Notes: generated from the sequence alone by a model not told the origin. 64,000 nt of DNA from Streptomyces neyagawaensis (GCF_023516595.1 NZ_JAMGBG010000043.1:62001-126000); one strand, 5' to 3'. Positions 11,201 through 20,031 are shown, counted from the first letter of the stretch. Translations and numbers: made by a program.

Positions 11201-14200
11201 GGCGCGCTCGGCGTGGTCACCGGTGTGAAGGCGGGGACGCCGGACGGGGCTTGGACCGCCCGGTTCGACCTCGACGGCACACCACTGTCCGAGGAACTGC
11301 GGCTCTCCGGCCACGCGGGTGGTGCGCTGACCGACGCACGGCTGGTCACGACGCTCACCCGAGGGCCGGGCGGTGACCTGGTGCCGAGCCTCCGGCTGAC
11401 CGCGCCGGGGCTGGGCGACGGGGCCTTCTCCGTCGTACGGCTGCCGGGTGGTGAAGCGGCGGGGCGGCTGCCGGCCGGGGGCTTCGCGGTGACCGATCTG
11501 GCGAGCGGCGACCGGTTCGTCTTCGACCGCGCGGGCCGGTTCGTGGACTTCGCCGCGGACGTCCCGCCGGTACGGGTGGACGCGGCCGGGACGACCGTGC
11601 CGGAAACGGTCGGAACGACCCTGCCGGACCCGAACGTCGGCCCGCTGACGGCCGTCGACGACTTCGGCGGCCCCCTGTCCGAGCGGTTCCCGCTGCACTC
11701 CCTCCCCGAGCACCACCCCCTGGACGGCGCCGCGGCCGACCTGCCCAGGATCGAGCTGCCCGGTGCCGACGCACCGGCCATCGCGCGTGCGGCGGACGTC
11801 GCGCTGCCCGCCGGCCCGCCCCTCACGCGCCTGACCGAGTTCCAGGACGTACCGCTGTCCGGCGCGGGCGACCTGGCCGGGCTGGAGTTCCGGATCGTCG
11901 GCGGCGACGCTGCCGACGGCGTGCCCGGTACGTTCCTGCTGGACGTCACGCGGGCCGTCCCGGAACCCCACGGGACGGGACCGCAGCCGCGATTCACGGT
12001 GGAGCGCCTGGACAGCGGCACGTTCCGCGTCACCGACCCGGCCGGCACCACCCGCTGGGAGTTCGGCGCCGGGGGCGAGTTCCTCGCCCGGGAGACGGCG
12101 CTCGTCGACCACGACCTGGGGCTGCCGTCCGGGCTGTGGTTCAGGAACACGGCCACGACCACGACGGACGGCATCACCTCCAGGATCGTGGGGCTGGTCG
12201 GTCCCCGCGAAGTCACCGATTCCTTCCCGCTCACCACCGTCGACCGGACGCTTCAGGACCGTCTGCCGGGCGGCTTCACCCTGACCGACAGCGTCTCGGG
12301 TAGCCGCTTCCACTACGACGCCGACCTCAACCTCGCGTTCCGCGACCTGCCGGCCCGAGACGGCTCCGGATTCCTGCGGTTCACGGAGGGTGCCTCCGAC
12401 GTCCCGCCCGTCCGGCTCGATGACCTGGGCGGCTCCTCGGGCCTGGACGACCTCGCCGGCATCTTCCAGCGCACCCTGGACGAGGCATCGGGCGGCGCGC
12501 GTCCGATGCCCGACGTGACCGACGTGTCCCTCGGTGCCGCTCCGCGCCTGCCCGGCCTGGACGATGCAGCCGCCCGGCGCCTGTCCGACGCCCTCGGAGA
12601 ACACGGCGACCAGTGGCTCACCCGGCTGAGCCAAGGCGACGCGCCCGACCTCGACCTCCGGGCGGCCTGGCGCGCACTGGACGAGCACTGGACCGGGCTC
12701 CTGGAACGGACGCCCGGGATCCGGCTGACCGGCGCGGACGACCTCGCCGACCTCGAGATACGGATGCTGCGCGTACCCTCCACCGACACGGCACCGGGCT
12801 CGTTCCGCCTCGAACTCCTCGACCGTGCCCCGGCGGCGGACGGAACGGTCCGTGGCGCGGACTTCACGGTCGAACGGATCCCGGACGGCGGGTTCGCCCT
12901 CACCGACCCGACCGGGAACACGACGTGGACCTTCGCCCAGGACGGCTCCTTCCTGGGCCGCGAGGCCGCGCTCACCGGGGAGGGACTCCCCTCCGGCCTG
13001 CGCGTCTCGGCGACCCACAACGAGGCAGGCGGGTTCACGCAGGTCGATCTGCTCGGTCCTGACAGTTCCGTCAGGTCGCTGCGGGTGACCGCCCCGGAGG
13101 GCGAGCTCGCCGGGCGGCTGCCCGGCGGCTTCACCCTCACCGACACCGTCACCGGCAGTCGCTTCCACTTCGACCGGACCGGGGCCGTCGTCTTCCGCGA
13201 CCTGCCGGCCCATGACGGCTCGGGCTTCCTGCGGTTCACGGAGGGCGCGCGCGCCGCACAGCCGACCCGGCTGGTCGACCCGTTGTCCGAGCGTTTCCCG
13301 CTCACCTCCATCCCGGAGGAAGACCTCCTGGACGAGGGCCTCACCGACCTCTCCCAGCTCTTCGACCGCACCCTCGACGAGGCATCGGGCATACGGGCCG
13401 ACCTGCCCGGTGAAGCGGCAGCGGCGGACCTGTCGTCCATCTCCGCAGCCATGGAGTTCCTGCATGCCGCACCCGACTCCCACGCCGTCCAGAACCTGGA
13501 CCTCCTGCATGTGCGGCAGCTCGCGGGCGACGCCACCGACTCACTGAACAGGTTCCCCGGGCTGCGGCCCGAGCTCCTCCACGACCAGCTCCGCCAGATG
13601 ACCGCGCAGGCCCACGAGGGAATCCGGCAGGGCGCCGCCACCGTCCTGCGGGAGTACCAGAACCTGCCCCTGGCCGCGCGTCTGGAGGACCTCCGGAGCG
13701 GTGGCAGCCGCGTCTACGGCGACTTCACCGTCACGCCGACCCCGCACGGCGGCCCCGGTGGCAGCCGCTTCACCGTCACGCACACGCCGACGGACCTCAC
13801 CACGGGCTTCGGCCCGAATCGCGAACTGCTCCACCGGGAGGTGTTCGTCAGGGGCGGCCCGGCAGAGCTCGACGGGACCAGGCTCGGGCTCACCGGCCGT
13901 ACCGCCGAGGGCGGTTGGACCCCCGACTCCTTCCAGTTCGTGGGCACGCACGTGGCCGACGACGCGTTCACGCTCACGCGTCTCGAGCCGACCCTCCCGG
14001 CCGACCTGCGCGGCGGCTTCACCGTCACCGACGCCGCCGGCACGACGAAGTGGCACTACGGCCCCGAGGGCGCGCTCGCCCTGAGGGACGTCCAACTCGT
14101 GGGCGACGGGGGCGTGTTCCGCTTCGAGGCGGGCGCTCCGGACGGGGCGCCCCGGGTCCTCGACCCGTCGGGCAACGCGTCCCCGACCCTGCGCGCGGAG

Positions 14201-17200
14201 CGGCTCGACGACGGCCGGATCGCCCTGATCCACACCGGGCCGGGCACCCCACCGCTGGAGCGGACCGTCTTCGACGCGAGCGGCGGCAAGCTGCTGGAGG
14301 AGACCTTCGCCATCCGCGGCAGCGGCGGCAAGCCCACCGGCTCGTACTGGACCATCGACCACGTGACCGGCAAGGGCGTCCGCGTCAACGGCGACAACAC
14401 CCCGTTCACCAGCCGCTTCGACACCGCCACGCTGGAGACGTCCCCCACCGGGCAGTTCAAGCTGACCGGCAAGGAGCCCGGGAAGGTCACCCTGTTCGAG
14501 CGCGAGGTGCTGAACAACGGCAACACCCTGCACATCGCCCGGGACCGCTTCGGCCACGCCCACTGGACCGAGTTCGACAACGGGGGCAACCGGGTCCGGT
14601 CCGGCGAGCGCATCGGGGACCCGGACCAGCGGACGTACCACGACGTGCCGGACGGTTCCTGGCGTCTGCTCAACACCTCCGACGTGCGCACCTACCACAA
14701 GGCCCTCGACGGCGGCCTCGTGCGCGCCGAGAAGGGCGCCGACGGCCACTGGACCTGGCAGCGCTTCGACAAGGACGGCGTGGAGGCGCTCTCCGGCACC
14801 CGGCGCTGGAGCGCGAACCACGTCGCCTTCGAGGACACCTTCCTCGACCCCGCCACGGGACTGGAGACGGTGGCTCAACGGCGCAGCCAGACCTGGCCGT
14901 TCGGCGGACTGCACGGGTCCCGGATGTATCAGGAGCACTCCCTGCTGCCCGGCCACGCCCCGGCCGGAACCCGGATCGACCCCGGCACGTATGTCGGTCA
15001 GGGCCCGTCGAACGCGCAGATCGAGAGCCTGGAGACGCTGGCGGACGGCGGCAGCCTGCTCGTCGAGCGGTTCGCCGACATGCGCCCGCCCGCCTTCCTG
15101 TGGAAGGGCGCGGCGGGCCGCAACCCGTTCGACAACTTCTTCGGTGACCTGTTCGCGGGCGACTCCCTGAACCGCGTGAGCCACTGGACCCAGACCGCCG
15201 CCGACGGCACCACGGTGACCGGTGTCCGGCTCAACCCGTCGGCCGCCAACTGGGTCGACGTCGACGAGTTCGGCCGTGTCGTCCGGGAGAGCCGCAAGCT
15301 GGACGACGGCAGCGTCATCGAGATCGGACGCAGCGCCGATGACGCCCCGCGCTGGGCGCCGCTTCCCGAGTACCGCGAAGGCGCCCCGTACGAGCTGCAC
15401 TGGCGGAACACGAAGACCGGCGAGACCGGCACGCGGCACGCCGACGGCCTCGGACAGTGGCGGGACGTCTTCACCGACAGCGACGGTGTCGAACGCGTCC
15501 GGCTGCGCAGCGAGGGCGCGGGCTCACGCGAGTACCTCTTCGACGCGCCGACCCCGCACGACCTCGCCCACAACGACCGCGCGGGTGTCTGGGTCGACCG
15601 GAACTCGCTGCTGCACGTCACCGGTCGGCGGGATGCGGTCGGCGACGTGTACGTCGAGTCGTCCGGCAGCCCCTACCGCACCGACTGGACATGGAAGTCG
15701 TACGACTCCGACAACCCGGCCACCGTGCTGGACGAGGGCATCCGCAAGCAGAACCGCGGCTCGCTCTACTCACGCACCTGGGACGACTCGTTCGTCGACC
15801 TCGACCGGCTCGGCAACGTGGTGCGCGAGCGCAACGCCACCGACGTCGGCGCCTCCTGGGTCGACGCGGTGCGGCAGCCCGACGGCACCTACACGTGGAC
15901 GAAGACCGCCGCCGACGGCACGGTCCACTCCGAGGGCGTCCGGGTGTACGACGACGTCGCGAAGGGCCGCTGGCGGGACCTCATCGACGACCAGGTGGTC
16001 CGCAGCAGGGACGGCGGCCGGGTGCGCGAGTACGCGTACGAGATCGTCACGTCGCAGCCGCCCGCCTCGCCCGCGGCCGACGTCACCCGTGCGACGACGC
16101 TGCGCGATCTGCTCGAACAGTCCGCGCGCCACTTCGAGCCGCCCCGCACGGTCCGCGTGGACCGGGAGGCATGGAAGGAGTACGACCTCGGCAAGGTCTT
16201 CCGCGAGCGCGTCAAGGTGGACGGCGATCCCGTCCGCTACCGCGAGGTCGACAAGCAGTGGGGCCAGTGGCGGGAGTACCAGAACGGCCACCTGGTCGAG
16301 CAGCGCGTCTTCGACGGGCGGGTCTACCGGACCGACGCCTTCGGCCGGTTGAGCATGGCGGGGCCCGCTGTGATCCCCCACTACCTCGGCGGAGTACTGC
16401 CCAGGGTCGGCGGCGAGGTCGGCCTGCCCGGCGACCGCGCCTGGCAGCTCATCGGCCGGGAGGCCGACTACCGCGGCGCCGACATCGAGGCCCTCGGCTA
16501 TCTGCGAGAGGTCCAGGACCCGTGGCACGGCCTGTTCCAGGGGGTCAGGAACGGCGAGTCCGTCGAGATGCCCCTGTGGCAGCGCGAGCTCCGCAGCTTC
16601 CTGACCTCGTTCAGCACCGGGTTCGTCACCGACCTCACCGCGGGCCTGCTGATCACCGAGCTCACCAACAACGGCAGTCTCAAGCCGGAGGACGTCTTCA
16701 AGGCGCTGCTCTCCGGCGCGGTCGGCGGCACCTTCGGCGGCGGGCTCAACATCCTGTACAACCACACCCGGCTCGGGTACCTCAAGACCACCATGGGCCA
16801 ACTCGACTGGGCCGCGCACCCCAAGCAGTCGATGGCCGGTCTCACCGACGACTGGGCCACCGACTGGACCGCCTTCGAGAAGCCCACCCGCTGGCGCACC
16901 GCCACCTACGCCAACACCGTGGGCCTCGCCACCGGCGCGCTCAGCGGCTTCGTCAGCACCGCCATCAGCTCGGCCGTGTTCGGGGTCAACGGCAACGAGA
17001 TCCAGGGCGCCGACGCGCTGCGGGCCGGCATGTGGGGCGCCGCGGGCTCGCTGTTCGGCGGGGTGAGCACCGGCCTGGCCCGCAACGCCTGGCACCTGGC
17101 CACCGGCGCCCGGGTCTTCCACAAGGGCGGCCTCGGCGAACTGGGGATGAACTGGGTGGAGTCCGCGCTGTCCAAGTACATCGCTTTCCAGATCGCCCAG

Positions 17201-17350
17201 GCGGACAGCCTGAACGGGAACCACCTGCCGTCGCCCGGCCGGGCCTTCCCCAAGCCGGTCACCGTCCCCGCGGCGCCACCGCCCGCGCCGGCCCCGCAGC
17301 CCCCTGCCGATCAACCCGACGCACCCGTCGAGGGATTGGAGCTCCCGTGA
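5291..17350 (+). CDS. giant type VII-linked polymorphic toxin-like protein with internal ADP-ribosyltransferase domain
   Basis: A 4019-residue protein; the ATG follows AGGAAG. Domains in order: a WXG-like helical N-terminus (1-120); two hydrophobic segments (about 200-265) and a Gly-rich helical region to 400; two tandem homologous modules (about 966-1150 and 1213-1392); a Pro-rich linker (about 1465-1530); an ADP-ribosyltransferase-like domain (about 1600-1815) with GYRSIN, VVRGD (R1712), MSTTTG (S1750) and EAEVTFP (E1790/E1792) at R-S-E spacing; at least seven GGFxxTD beta repeats (1900-2930); further Tyr/Trp/Asp-rich repeats (2950-3650); a Gly-rich hydrophobic region (3760-3960); and a Pro-rich tail. 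The known R-S-E ADP-ribosyltransferases move ADP-ribose from NAD+ to a target. The target and export are inferred from context. The toxin-like domain is internal, not C-terminal as in most polymorphic toxins, and no immunity gene was recognised. The stop overlaps the next GTG. Confidence 0.75.
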   Translation: MQRADPCAVDILEDLVASPGDWNQVGYGGNPVAGNPRVLDGFTRDFRLLRDLAADVDAGLDTMLRTASDGGFEGKTADALRTYVKQSLKKFMANAHSAFDLAASATARYANALRDAQGRAERAAERGGAVAIPPAGLVGKNAPPPAELTAAKNDVEAEVDFITGEATILEDALRTAADMVSSPIAPPKKSLKQRIVEGLWKTLEIVTIVISIAAMIVGGPLGLLAFGLSAVLFGKALVDYRQGKLNGVGLGLAFLGVLFPSTKGLTTAGGLLRMLKAGASIGAKGAGRALSGAGRLVMQAGRLVMAPRTLGALAGQGMVKLFRTGSGMFVTGMSRLPGLVAGTPRALMGAMRMAGGFARGVMRSGWFALRRDFFMASAFVGGGMGRRLGVYALTNVGRAFDFALSALLPLRYAELAKYGFRGAWRMGILERGLLRKPSVGGAVGRTVGSVGDLAARTGRGLSTPDAAKSLGERGKLVVPGTLAWDDAVDELTEFMPPPTGLARSTSTGSLPRFTGMPSGRFSSTLDDLVEPTAFRDLDALGSRSGPLLRSGAVDVADLHAGGLLSPQFRNALDALDDLDELAGTGTAVRSPLLEQPRSAVARLRDLDAFTGMDRTGTGLLKPMDELAELAPFSIDGKFGGLTTVQVRKILDGEIDLVDVVPDGVILRIGKTDPVNVHVRLKGEVTVRVLDPDEPVPGPPAGKFTGVDSPAGLGFRLDELARLLPDRPGELGRARELLGLGPVKTDLAPKPVTAQPGFPPLTLREIITGGAVGKTGADRFQAWVRAQNAALDLDTAGQKLAQVTDLPHVSPLHRAEAELDLSAAELKFNHARLAFDRLGMNLDTVRQNITVMMVRLDGPGAHLPVGELRLLDDLARPTGQWITMEPGERITYVLRTDAGIVPDVRVAMVDGHFTVTAPDGIVTRFGPDGAPLRVDVPMRPETPAGPSTVHGAAPAQVDVPVLPQVHWLVRQDMDFAASSLKSGMKSHLTTEGLVPAKIDGTITSVQAVTTANAKAFKAESPFTAFSPPGSIVKSYGNQEIGLDLIALRNDINAGVENVRNVEILSTSKVQDAILDEIRFKTGLPDLEVPSTFTHTTGNKEIQEFLAKNGVAKRVAANVTADIKTLLQVRRDNTWLIKGTIPANYLKGPYPTVDSLKHIPAAPSTPLTAATNPLESAGRASGSGLPPVELPKPVLKSDDFYMSRVELEDLRGIKLVRQDDFHMVQQDLKGLRKSYFDPDVGMIPANPEGRTTAFQHVAGAENATRKSNSPFTSFAEIGNHKTYGDMEFSLDAYKLGVDIKAGRLPDVGILPAKDLQRLIADQIERTIGKRLDFTSALSGNSSRQDVLNFLKSHDVNPAKSNKFVADVRVLLNTTRDQEWLVKGTIPKSYLEGPYPRAGASSGIGDALSAGPLSGLDEAAGKLRLSDTFKTDVEAKPVFVEPHGLDGVNSGAPRIGEVGPTGKHVLFDGPAVPAAPVTAATPPPPAPLRPPPVPSVRPAPHAPSAPPVPALGKGIGGTAPVPPPPVGTHGLGSGLDAGTPVVRHAPGGDTSHWVIDGKATFGRYKIRNTDDGSVSLVSASDRAWATLDNAAASRQVFEAEQLKRAAEQLKKADLQEGGKYLSSGYRSINPLLAAFEEAGYTAAQVRHVGFDFSERAADVLENWKRVATERGYASREVTESWDLQDLHRWHDSIKSIHRAWDDFPSPAIPGNAVVRGDSWQIFSSFDGILDPGHYPGGGYHDVGRTISWPGIMSTTTGSATTHNFVNSKALIWKFDVPEQGHPGRVLGSENLAEAEVTFPVNTQIKINQVLVRDGHFAHELADEFGDKAKVIVFADILPAGGAVRGSVDELAGGVRAGDAFTTNVTRLDRFDAPAPRAETVLLRPEQVAGTSHVRVEWERVPLDGGGFRLTDETGGARLVFGADEVLQFRDHRVPGTDGFLRFEAAPGPDALPRWVGADGMPLAGTGAVVDPVRGALGVVTGVKAGTPDGAWTARFDLDGTPLSEELRLSGHAGGALTDARLVTTLTRGPGGDLVPSLRLTAPGLGDGAFSVVRLPGGEAAGRLPAGGFAVTDLASGDRFVFDRAGRFVDFAADVPPVRVDAAGTTVPETVGTTLPDPNVGPLTAVDDFGGPLSERFPLHSLPEHHPLDGAAADLPRIELPGADAPAIARAADVALPAGPPLTRLTEFQDVPLSGAGDLAGLEFRIVGGDAADGVPGTFLLDVTRAVPEPHGTGPQPRFTVERLDSGTFRVTDPAGTTRWEFGAGGEFLARETALVDHDLGLPSGLWFRNTATTTTDGITSRIVGLVGPREVTDSFPLTTVDRTLQDRLPGGFTLTDSVSGSRFHYDADLNLAFRDLPARDGSGFLRFTEGASDVPPVRLDDLGGSSGLDDLAGIFQRTLDEASGGARPMPDVTDVSLGAAPRLPGLDDAAARRLSDALGEHGDQWLTRLSQGDAPDLDLRAAWRALDEHWTGLLERTPGIRLTGADDLADLEIRMLRVPSTDTAPGSFRLELLDRAPAADGTVRGADFTVERIPDGGFALTDPTGNTTWTFAQDGSFLGREAALTGEGLPSGLRVSATHNEAGGFTQVDLLGPDSSVRSLRVTAPEGELAGRLPGGFTLTDTVTGSRFHFDRTGAVVFRDLPAHDGSGFLRFTEGARAAQPTRLVDPLSERFPLTSIPEEDLLDEGLTDLSQLFDRTLDEASGIRADLPGEAAAADLSSISAAMEFLHAAPDSHAVQNLDLLHVRQLAGDATDSLNRFPGLRPELLHDQLRQMTAQAHEGIRQGAATVLREYQNLPLAARLEDLRSGGSRVYGDFTVTPTPHGGPGGSRFTVTHTPTDLTTGFGPNRELLHREVFVRGGPAELDGTRLGLTGRTAEGGWTPDSFQFVGTHVADDAFTLTRLEPTLPADLRGGFTVTDAAGTTKWHYGPEGALALRDVQLVGDGGVFRFEAGAPDGAPRVLDPSGNASPTLRAERLDDGRIALIHTGPGTPPLERTVFDASGGKLLEETFAIRGSGGKPTGSYWTIDHVTGKGVRVNGDNTPFTSRFDTATLETSPTGQFKLTGKEPGKVTLFEREVLNNGNTLHIARDRFGHAHWTEFDNGGNRVRSGERIGDPDQRTYHDVPDGSWRLLNTSDVRTYHKALDGGLVRAEKGADGHWTWQRFDKDGVEALSGTRRWSANHVAFEDTFLDPATGLETVAQRRSQTWPFGGLHGSRMYQEHSLLPGHAPAGTRIDPGTYVGQGPSNAQIESLETLADGGSLLVERFADMRPPAFLWKGAAGRNPFDNFFGDLFAGDSLNRVSHWTQTAADGTTVTGVRLNPSAANWVDVDEFGRVVRESRKLDDGSVIEIGRSADDAPRWAPLPEYREGAPYELHWRNTKTGETGTRHADGLGQWRDVFTDSDGVERVRLRSEGAGSREYLFDAPTPHDLAHNDRAGVWVDRNSLLHVTGRRDAVGDVYVESSGSPYRTDWTWKSYDSDNPATVLDEGIRKQNRGSLYSRTWDDSFVDLDRLGNVVRERNATDVGASWVDAVRQPDGTYTWTKTAADGTVHSEGVRVYDDVAKGRWRDLIDDQVVRSRDGGRVREYAYEIVTSQPPASPAADVTRATTLRDLLEQSARHFEPPRTVRVDREAWKEYDLGKVFRERVKVDGDPVRYREVDKQWGQWREYQNGHLVEQRVFDGRVYRTDAFGRLSMAGPAVIPHYLGGVLPRVGGEVGLPGDRAWQLIGREADYRGADIEALGYLREVQDPWHGLFQGVRNGESVEMPLWQRELRSFLTSFSTGFVTDLTAGLLITELTNNGSLKPEDVFKALLSGAVGGTFGGGLNILYNHTRLGYLKTTMGQLDWAAHPKQSMAGLTDDWATDWTAFEKPTRWRTATYANTVGLATGALSGFVSTAISSAVFGVNGNEIQGADALRAGMWGAAGSLFGGVSTGLARNAWHLATGARVFHKGGLGELGMNWVESALSKYIAFQIAQADSLNGNHLPSPGRAFPKPVTVPAAPPPAPAPQPPADQPDAPVEGLELP
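8187..9465 (+). repeat. two tandem homologous modules inside the giant protein
   Basis: Two stretches of about 180 residues share the same order of motifs: LVRQD, then SPFTAF or SPFTSF, then a KSYGNQEIGLD or KTYGDMEFSLD strand, then WLIKGTIP or WLVKGTIP and GPYP. They are diverged at DNA level, so this is an old duplication. The order of an Arg strand, an S/T-x-S/T-like strand and a late acidic strand loosely recalls an ADP-ribosyltransferase fold, but the fold is not proven. Confidence 0.6.
10990..14095 (+). repeat. GGFxxTD beta-repeat array in the giant protein
   Basis: At least seven copies of a unit built around GGF-x-x-TD, a hydrophobic beta strand ending in a F or Y (such as TRWEFG or SRFHYD), then a strand ending FRD or ARE. 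Copies begin near 10998, 11480, 12019, 12270, 12888, 13125 and 14014. They follow the ADP-ribosyltransferase-like domain and probably form a stalk or wrapper. Confidence 0.65.
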
Positions 17351-20031
17351 CCGCCACCGCCCTCCCTGCCGTGCACCGGGTCGCCCCCAAGGGCCGCGGC
17401 GCCCACCGCAGCATCACCGCCGCCGTACGCGCCGCGGCCGACGGCGACGAGATCCGCATCGCCCCCGGCGACTACGTCGAGGTGCTGGTCCTGGACCGCT
17501 CGGTGAGCCTGCTGCCGGACGACGGGCCGGACCACGCCGTACGGCTGTTGGCGGCCGACCCCGGCCGACCCGTCCTGGAGATCACCGCACCGGACGTCCG
17601 CGTCGACGGAATCGCGCTGACCGGCCAGGACCCGGCCCTGCCCGCGGTACTGGTGGCGGCCGGCGGTCTGGAGCTGGACGGCTGTGAGATCTCCGGCGGC
17701 CGTATCGAGGCCGGCGGCGACGCCTCACTGGCGCTGCGCGCCTGCCGGGTCTCCGGTGCCGCACTCGCCGGGGTGCACGCGAACACCACCGGCCGGACCG
17801 AGCTGATCGACACGCTGGTCGAGGACATCGACGGCACCGGAGTCGTCCTGGGATCCGCCACGACGGCGGACCTCCTCGGGCTGACGGTCCGGGACGTCAC
17901 CGGATCCGGGGTCCGGGTACGGGGCCGGGCCGCGGCCGTGCTCCGCGACTGCCGGATCACCGGCCCCGGCCGCAGCGGGCTGCTGACGGAGGACGAAGCA
18001 TCCGTGGCCGTGCTGGACTGCCGGCTGGAGGAGACCGGCGCGGAAGGCGTACGGGTGCTGGGCAGCTCCCGCCGCCCCGAGGGGGGTCCGGGGCGTCCCG
18101 AGGCCGCCGAGGGCGGTGTGGTCCTCGCCGACTGCCAGGTGCTGCGGGCCGGCACGGACGGGGTCGCCGTCTCCGGTACCGGGGACGTTCTCCTCCTGAC
18201 CACCGGGATACGGGGCGGCTCCGGGGCGGGCGTGAGCGCCGACGACGACAGCACGGTCGAACTGGTCGACTGCCGGGTGGACCGACCGCACGGCTCGTGC
18301 CTGGTGGCCCGGGGCAACGCCAGGCTGTCCGCGGCGGGCACTTCGGTGCACGGCAGCCGGGCCAACGGCCTGCTGGCGGGCGGCCGTTCGCAGGTGACCC
18401 TGGCGTCGAGCGACGTGACGGACTGCGGTTTCAGCACCGTCCACGCCTGCGACGACTCCCGGCTGTCGCTGACCGACTGCCGGATCGGCGCCACCCCGGA
18501 ACACGGCGTCCGCGCCACCGACCGGGCCGAACTCACCCTCGAAGACGTGCGCATCAGCGACTGCGGACTCTCCGGCCTCCAGATCGACTCGGCGGCGGCC
18601 GCCCGGGTGCGCGGACTGGCCGTGCGGGGCGGCCGCACCGGGATCAACGCCGACTCCAGCGGCACGGTCGTCCTGGAGGAATGCGACGTCACCCAGCCCG
18701 AACGTGCCGGCATCACCTGCGGCACCGGCACCTCGGCCGTACTGAGGGACTGCCGGATCAGCGGCACCGGCACCGCGGGCCTCGTGATCGGCGAGGGCGC
18801 GACCCCCAGCATCGAGGACTGCACGGTGCGCGACGCGACCGGCTCCGGACTGGTCCTGGGCCCCGCGGCCGAACCACGTGTCAAGGCCGTCACCGTGGCC
18901 CGCACCGGCAAGAACAGCCTGTTCGTCGGGGAGAAGGCGCGCGGCACCTTCGAGGAGTGCGTCTTCGCCGGCGCCGGTCACGACGGCGAGGCGTTCCCGG
19001 CCGTCCACCTGGCGGCCGGCAGCGCGCCCGTGCTGCGCGGCTGCGTGGTGCGGGACGTGGAGGAGGACATCGCCGCGGAGAAGGGAGCCCGCCCGGTGTT
19101 CGACGGCTGCGTCTCACACGACGTGACCCACCCCGCCCTGCCCACCGGCCGCGCCGAGACGCTCGCGTCCGCCGAGGGCGGCGACCTGGCCGCGGCGACC
19201 GGGGCGCGGGAGACCGAGGCACCCGCCGAGGACACCCTGGAAGACCTGCTGGCCGAACTCGACGGACTGGCAGGTCTGGACAAGGTCAAGAACGACGTGT
19301 CCTCGCTGGTGAAACTGATGCGGACCGTGCGCCGCCGCGAGGAGATGGGCCTCGCCGCGCCCCCGCTCAGCCGCCACCTGGTCTTCACCGGCAACCCCGG
19401 CACCGGCAAGACCACCGTCGCCCGCCTCTACGGCCGCATCCTCGCCGCCGTCGGCCTCCTCGACCGTGGCCATCTGGTCGAGGCCGACCGCTCCGCCCTG
19501 GTCGGCGAGTACGTCGGCCACACCGGTCCGAAGACCACGCGCGTCTTCGAACAGGCCCGGGGCGGCGTCCTCTTCATCGACGAGGCCTACACCCTCACCC
19601 AGTACGCCGGCACCAACGACTTCGGTCAGGAGGCCATCGCCACCCTGCTGAAGCTGATGGAGGACCACCGCGACGACGTGGTGGTGATCGTCGCCGGATA
19701 CCCACGGGAGATGGAGGTCTTCGTCCGCTCCAACCCCGGTCTGGCCTCACGCTTCAACCGCACGCTGCTCTTCGAGGACTACGGCTCCGCCGAGCTGGTC
19801 AGCATCGTGGAGCACCAGGCCGCCCAACACCAGTACCAGCTCACGTCGACCGCCCGCGAAGCCCTGACGGCCCACTTCGACACGCTGCCCAGGGAGCGCG
19901 GATTCGGCAACGGTCGCGCGGCCCGCCAGCTGTTCCAGGCGATGACGGAGCGTCAGGCATACCGCGTCGCCGAGCTGTCAGACGTCTCGGAGTCGGATCT
20001 GATGACCCTCACACCGGAAGACGTCCCGTAG
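17347..20031 (+). CDS. right-handed beta-helix fused to an EccA/CbxX-type AAA+ ATPase
   Basis: An 894-residue protein. Its GTG overlaps the giant gene's stop as GTGA, so the two are co-translated. Residues 1-610 are a parallel beta-helix: an N-terminal GRGAHRSITAAVRAAADGDE cap followed by about 20 turns of the type LxDCRIxGxGxxGL. Residues of about 635-894 are a CbxX/CfqX-type AAA+ module with Walker A GNPGTGKT, Walker B GGVLFIDEAYTL, sensor-1 IVAGYP and an Arg-containing SNPGLASRFNR. EccA proteins are cytosolic AAA+ chaperones of type VII secretion and usually carry a TPR-like N-terminus; here a beta-helix replaces it. The likely role is to handle or unfold the giant protein encoded just upstream for export. 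The function of the beta-helix is not known. Confidence 0.85.
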   Translation: MTATALPAVHRVAPKGRGAHRSITAAVRAAADGDEIRIAPGDYVEVLVLDRSVSLLPDDGPDHAVRLLAADPGRPVLEITAPDVRVDGIALTGQDPALPAVLVAAGGLELDGCEISGGRIEAGGDASLALRACRVSGAALAGVHANTTGRTELIDTLVEDIDGTGVVLGSATTADLLGLTVRDVTGSGVRVRGRAAAVLRDCRITGPGRSGLLTEDEASVAVLDCRLEETGAEGVRVLGSSRRPEGGPGRPEAAEGGVVLADCQVLRAGTDGVAVSGTGDVLLLTTGIRGGSGAGVSADDDSTVELVDCRVDRPHGSCLVARGNARLSAAGTSVHGSRANGLLAGGRSQVTLASSDVTDCGFSTVHACDDSRLSLTDCRIGATPEHGVRATDRAELTLEDVRISDCGLSGLQIDSAAAARVRGLAVRGGRTGINADSSGTVVLEECDVTQPERAGITCGTGTSAVLRDCRISGTGTAGLVIGEGATPSIEDCTVRDATGSGLVLGPAAEPRVKAVTVARTGKNSLFVGEKARGTFEECVFAGAGHDGEAFPAVHLAAGSAPVLRGCVVRDVEEDIAAEKGARPVFDGCVSHDVTHPALPTGRAETLASAEGGDLAAATGARETEAPAEDTLEDLLAELDGLAGLDKVKNDVSSLVKLMRTVRRREEMGLAAPPLSRHLVFTGNPGTGKTTVARLYGRILAAVGLLDRGHLVEADRSALVGEYVGHTGPKTTRVFEQARGGVLFIDEAYTLTQYAGTNDFGQEAIATLLKLMEDHRDDVVVIVAGYPREMEVFVRSNPGLASRFNRTLLFEDYGSAELVSIVEHQAAQHQYQLTSTAREALTAHFDTLPRERGFGNGRAARQLFQAMTERQAYRVAELSDVSESDLMTLTPEDVP

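Noticed and set aside
10301..13510. A 1069-codon open frame on the minus strand
   Set aside because: Antisense to the ART and beta-repeat region, no family similarity, and composition typical of a third-position GC artefact.
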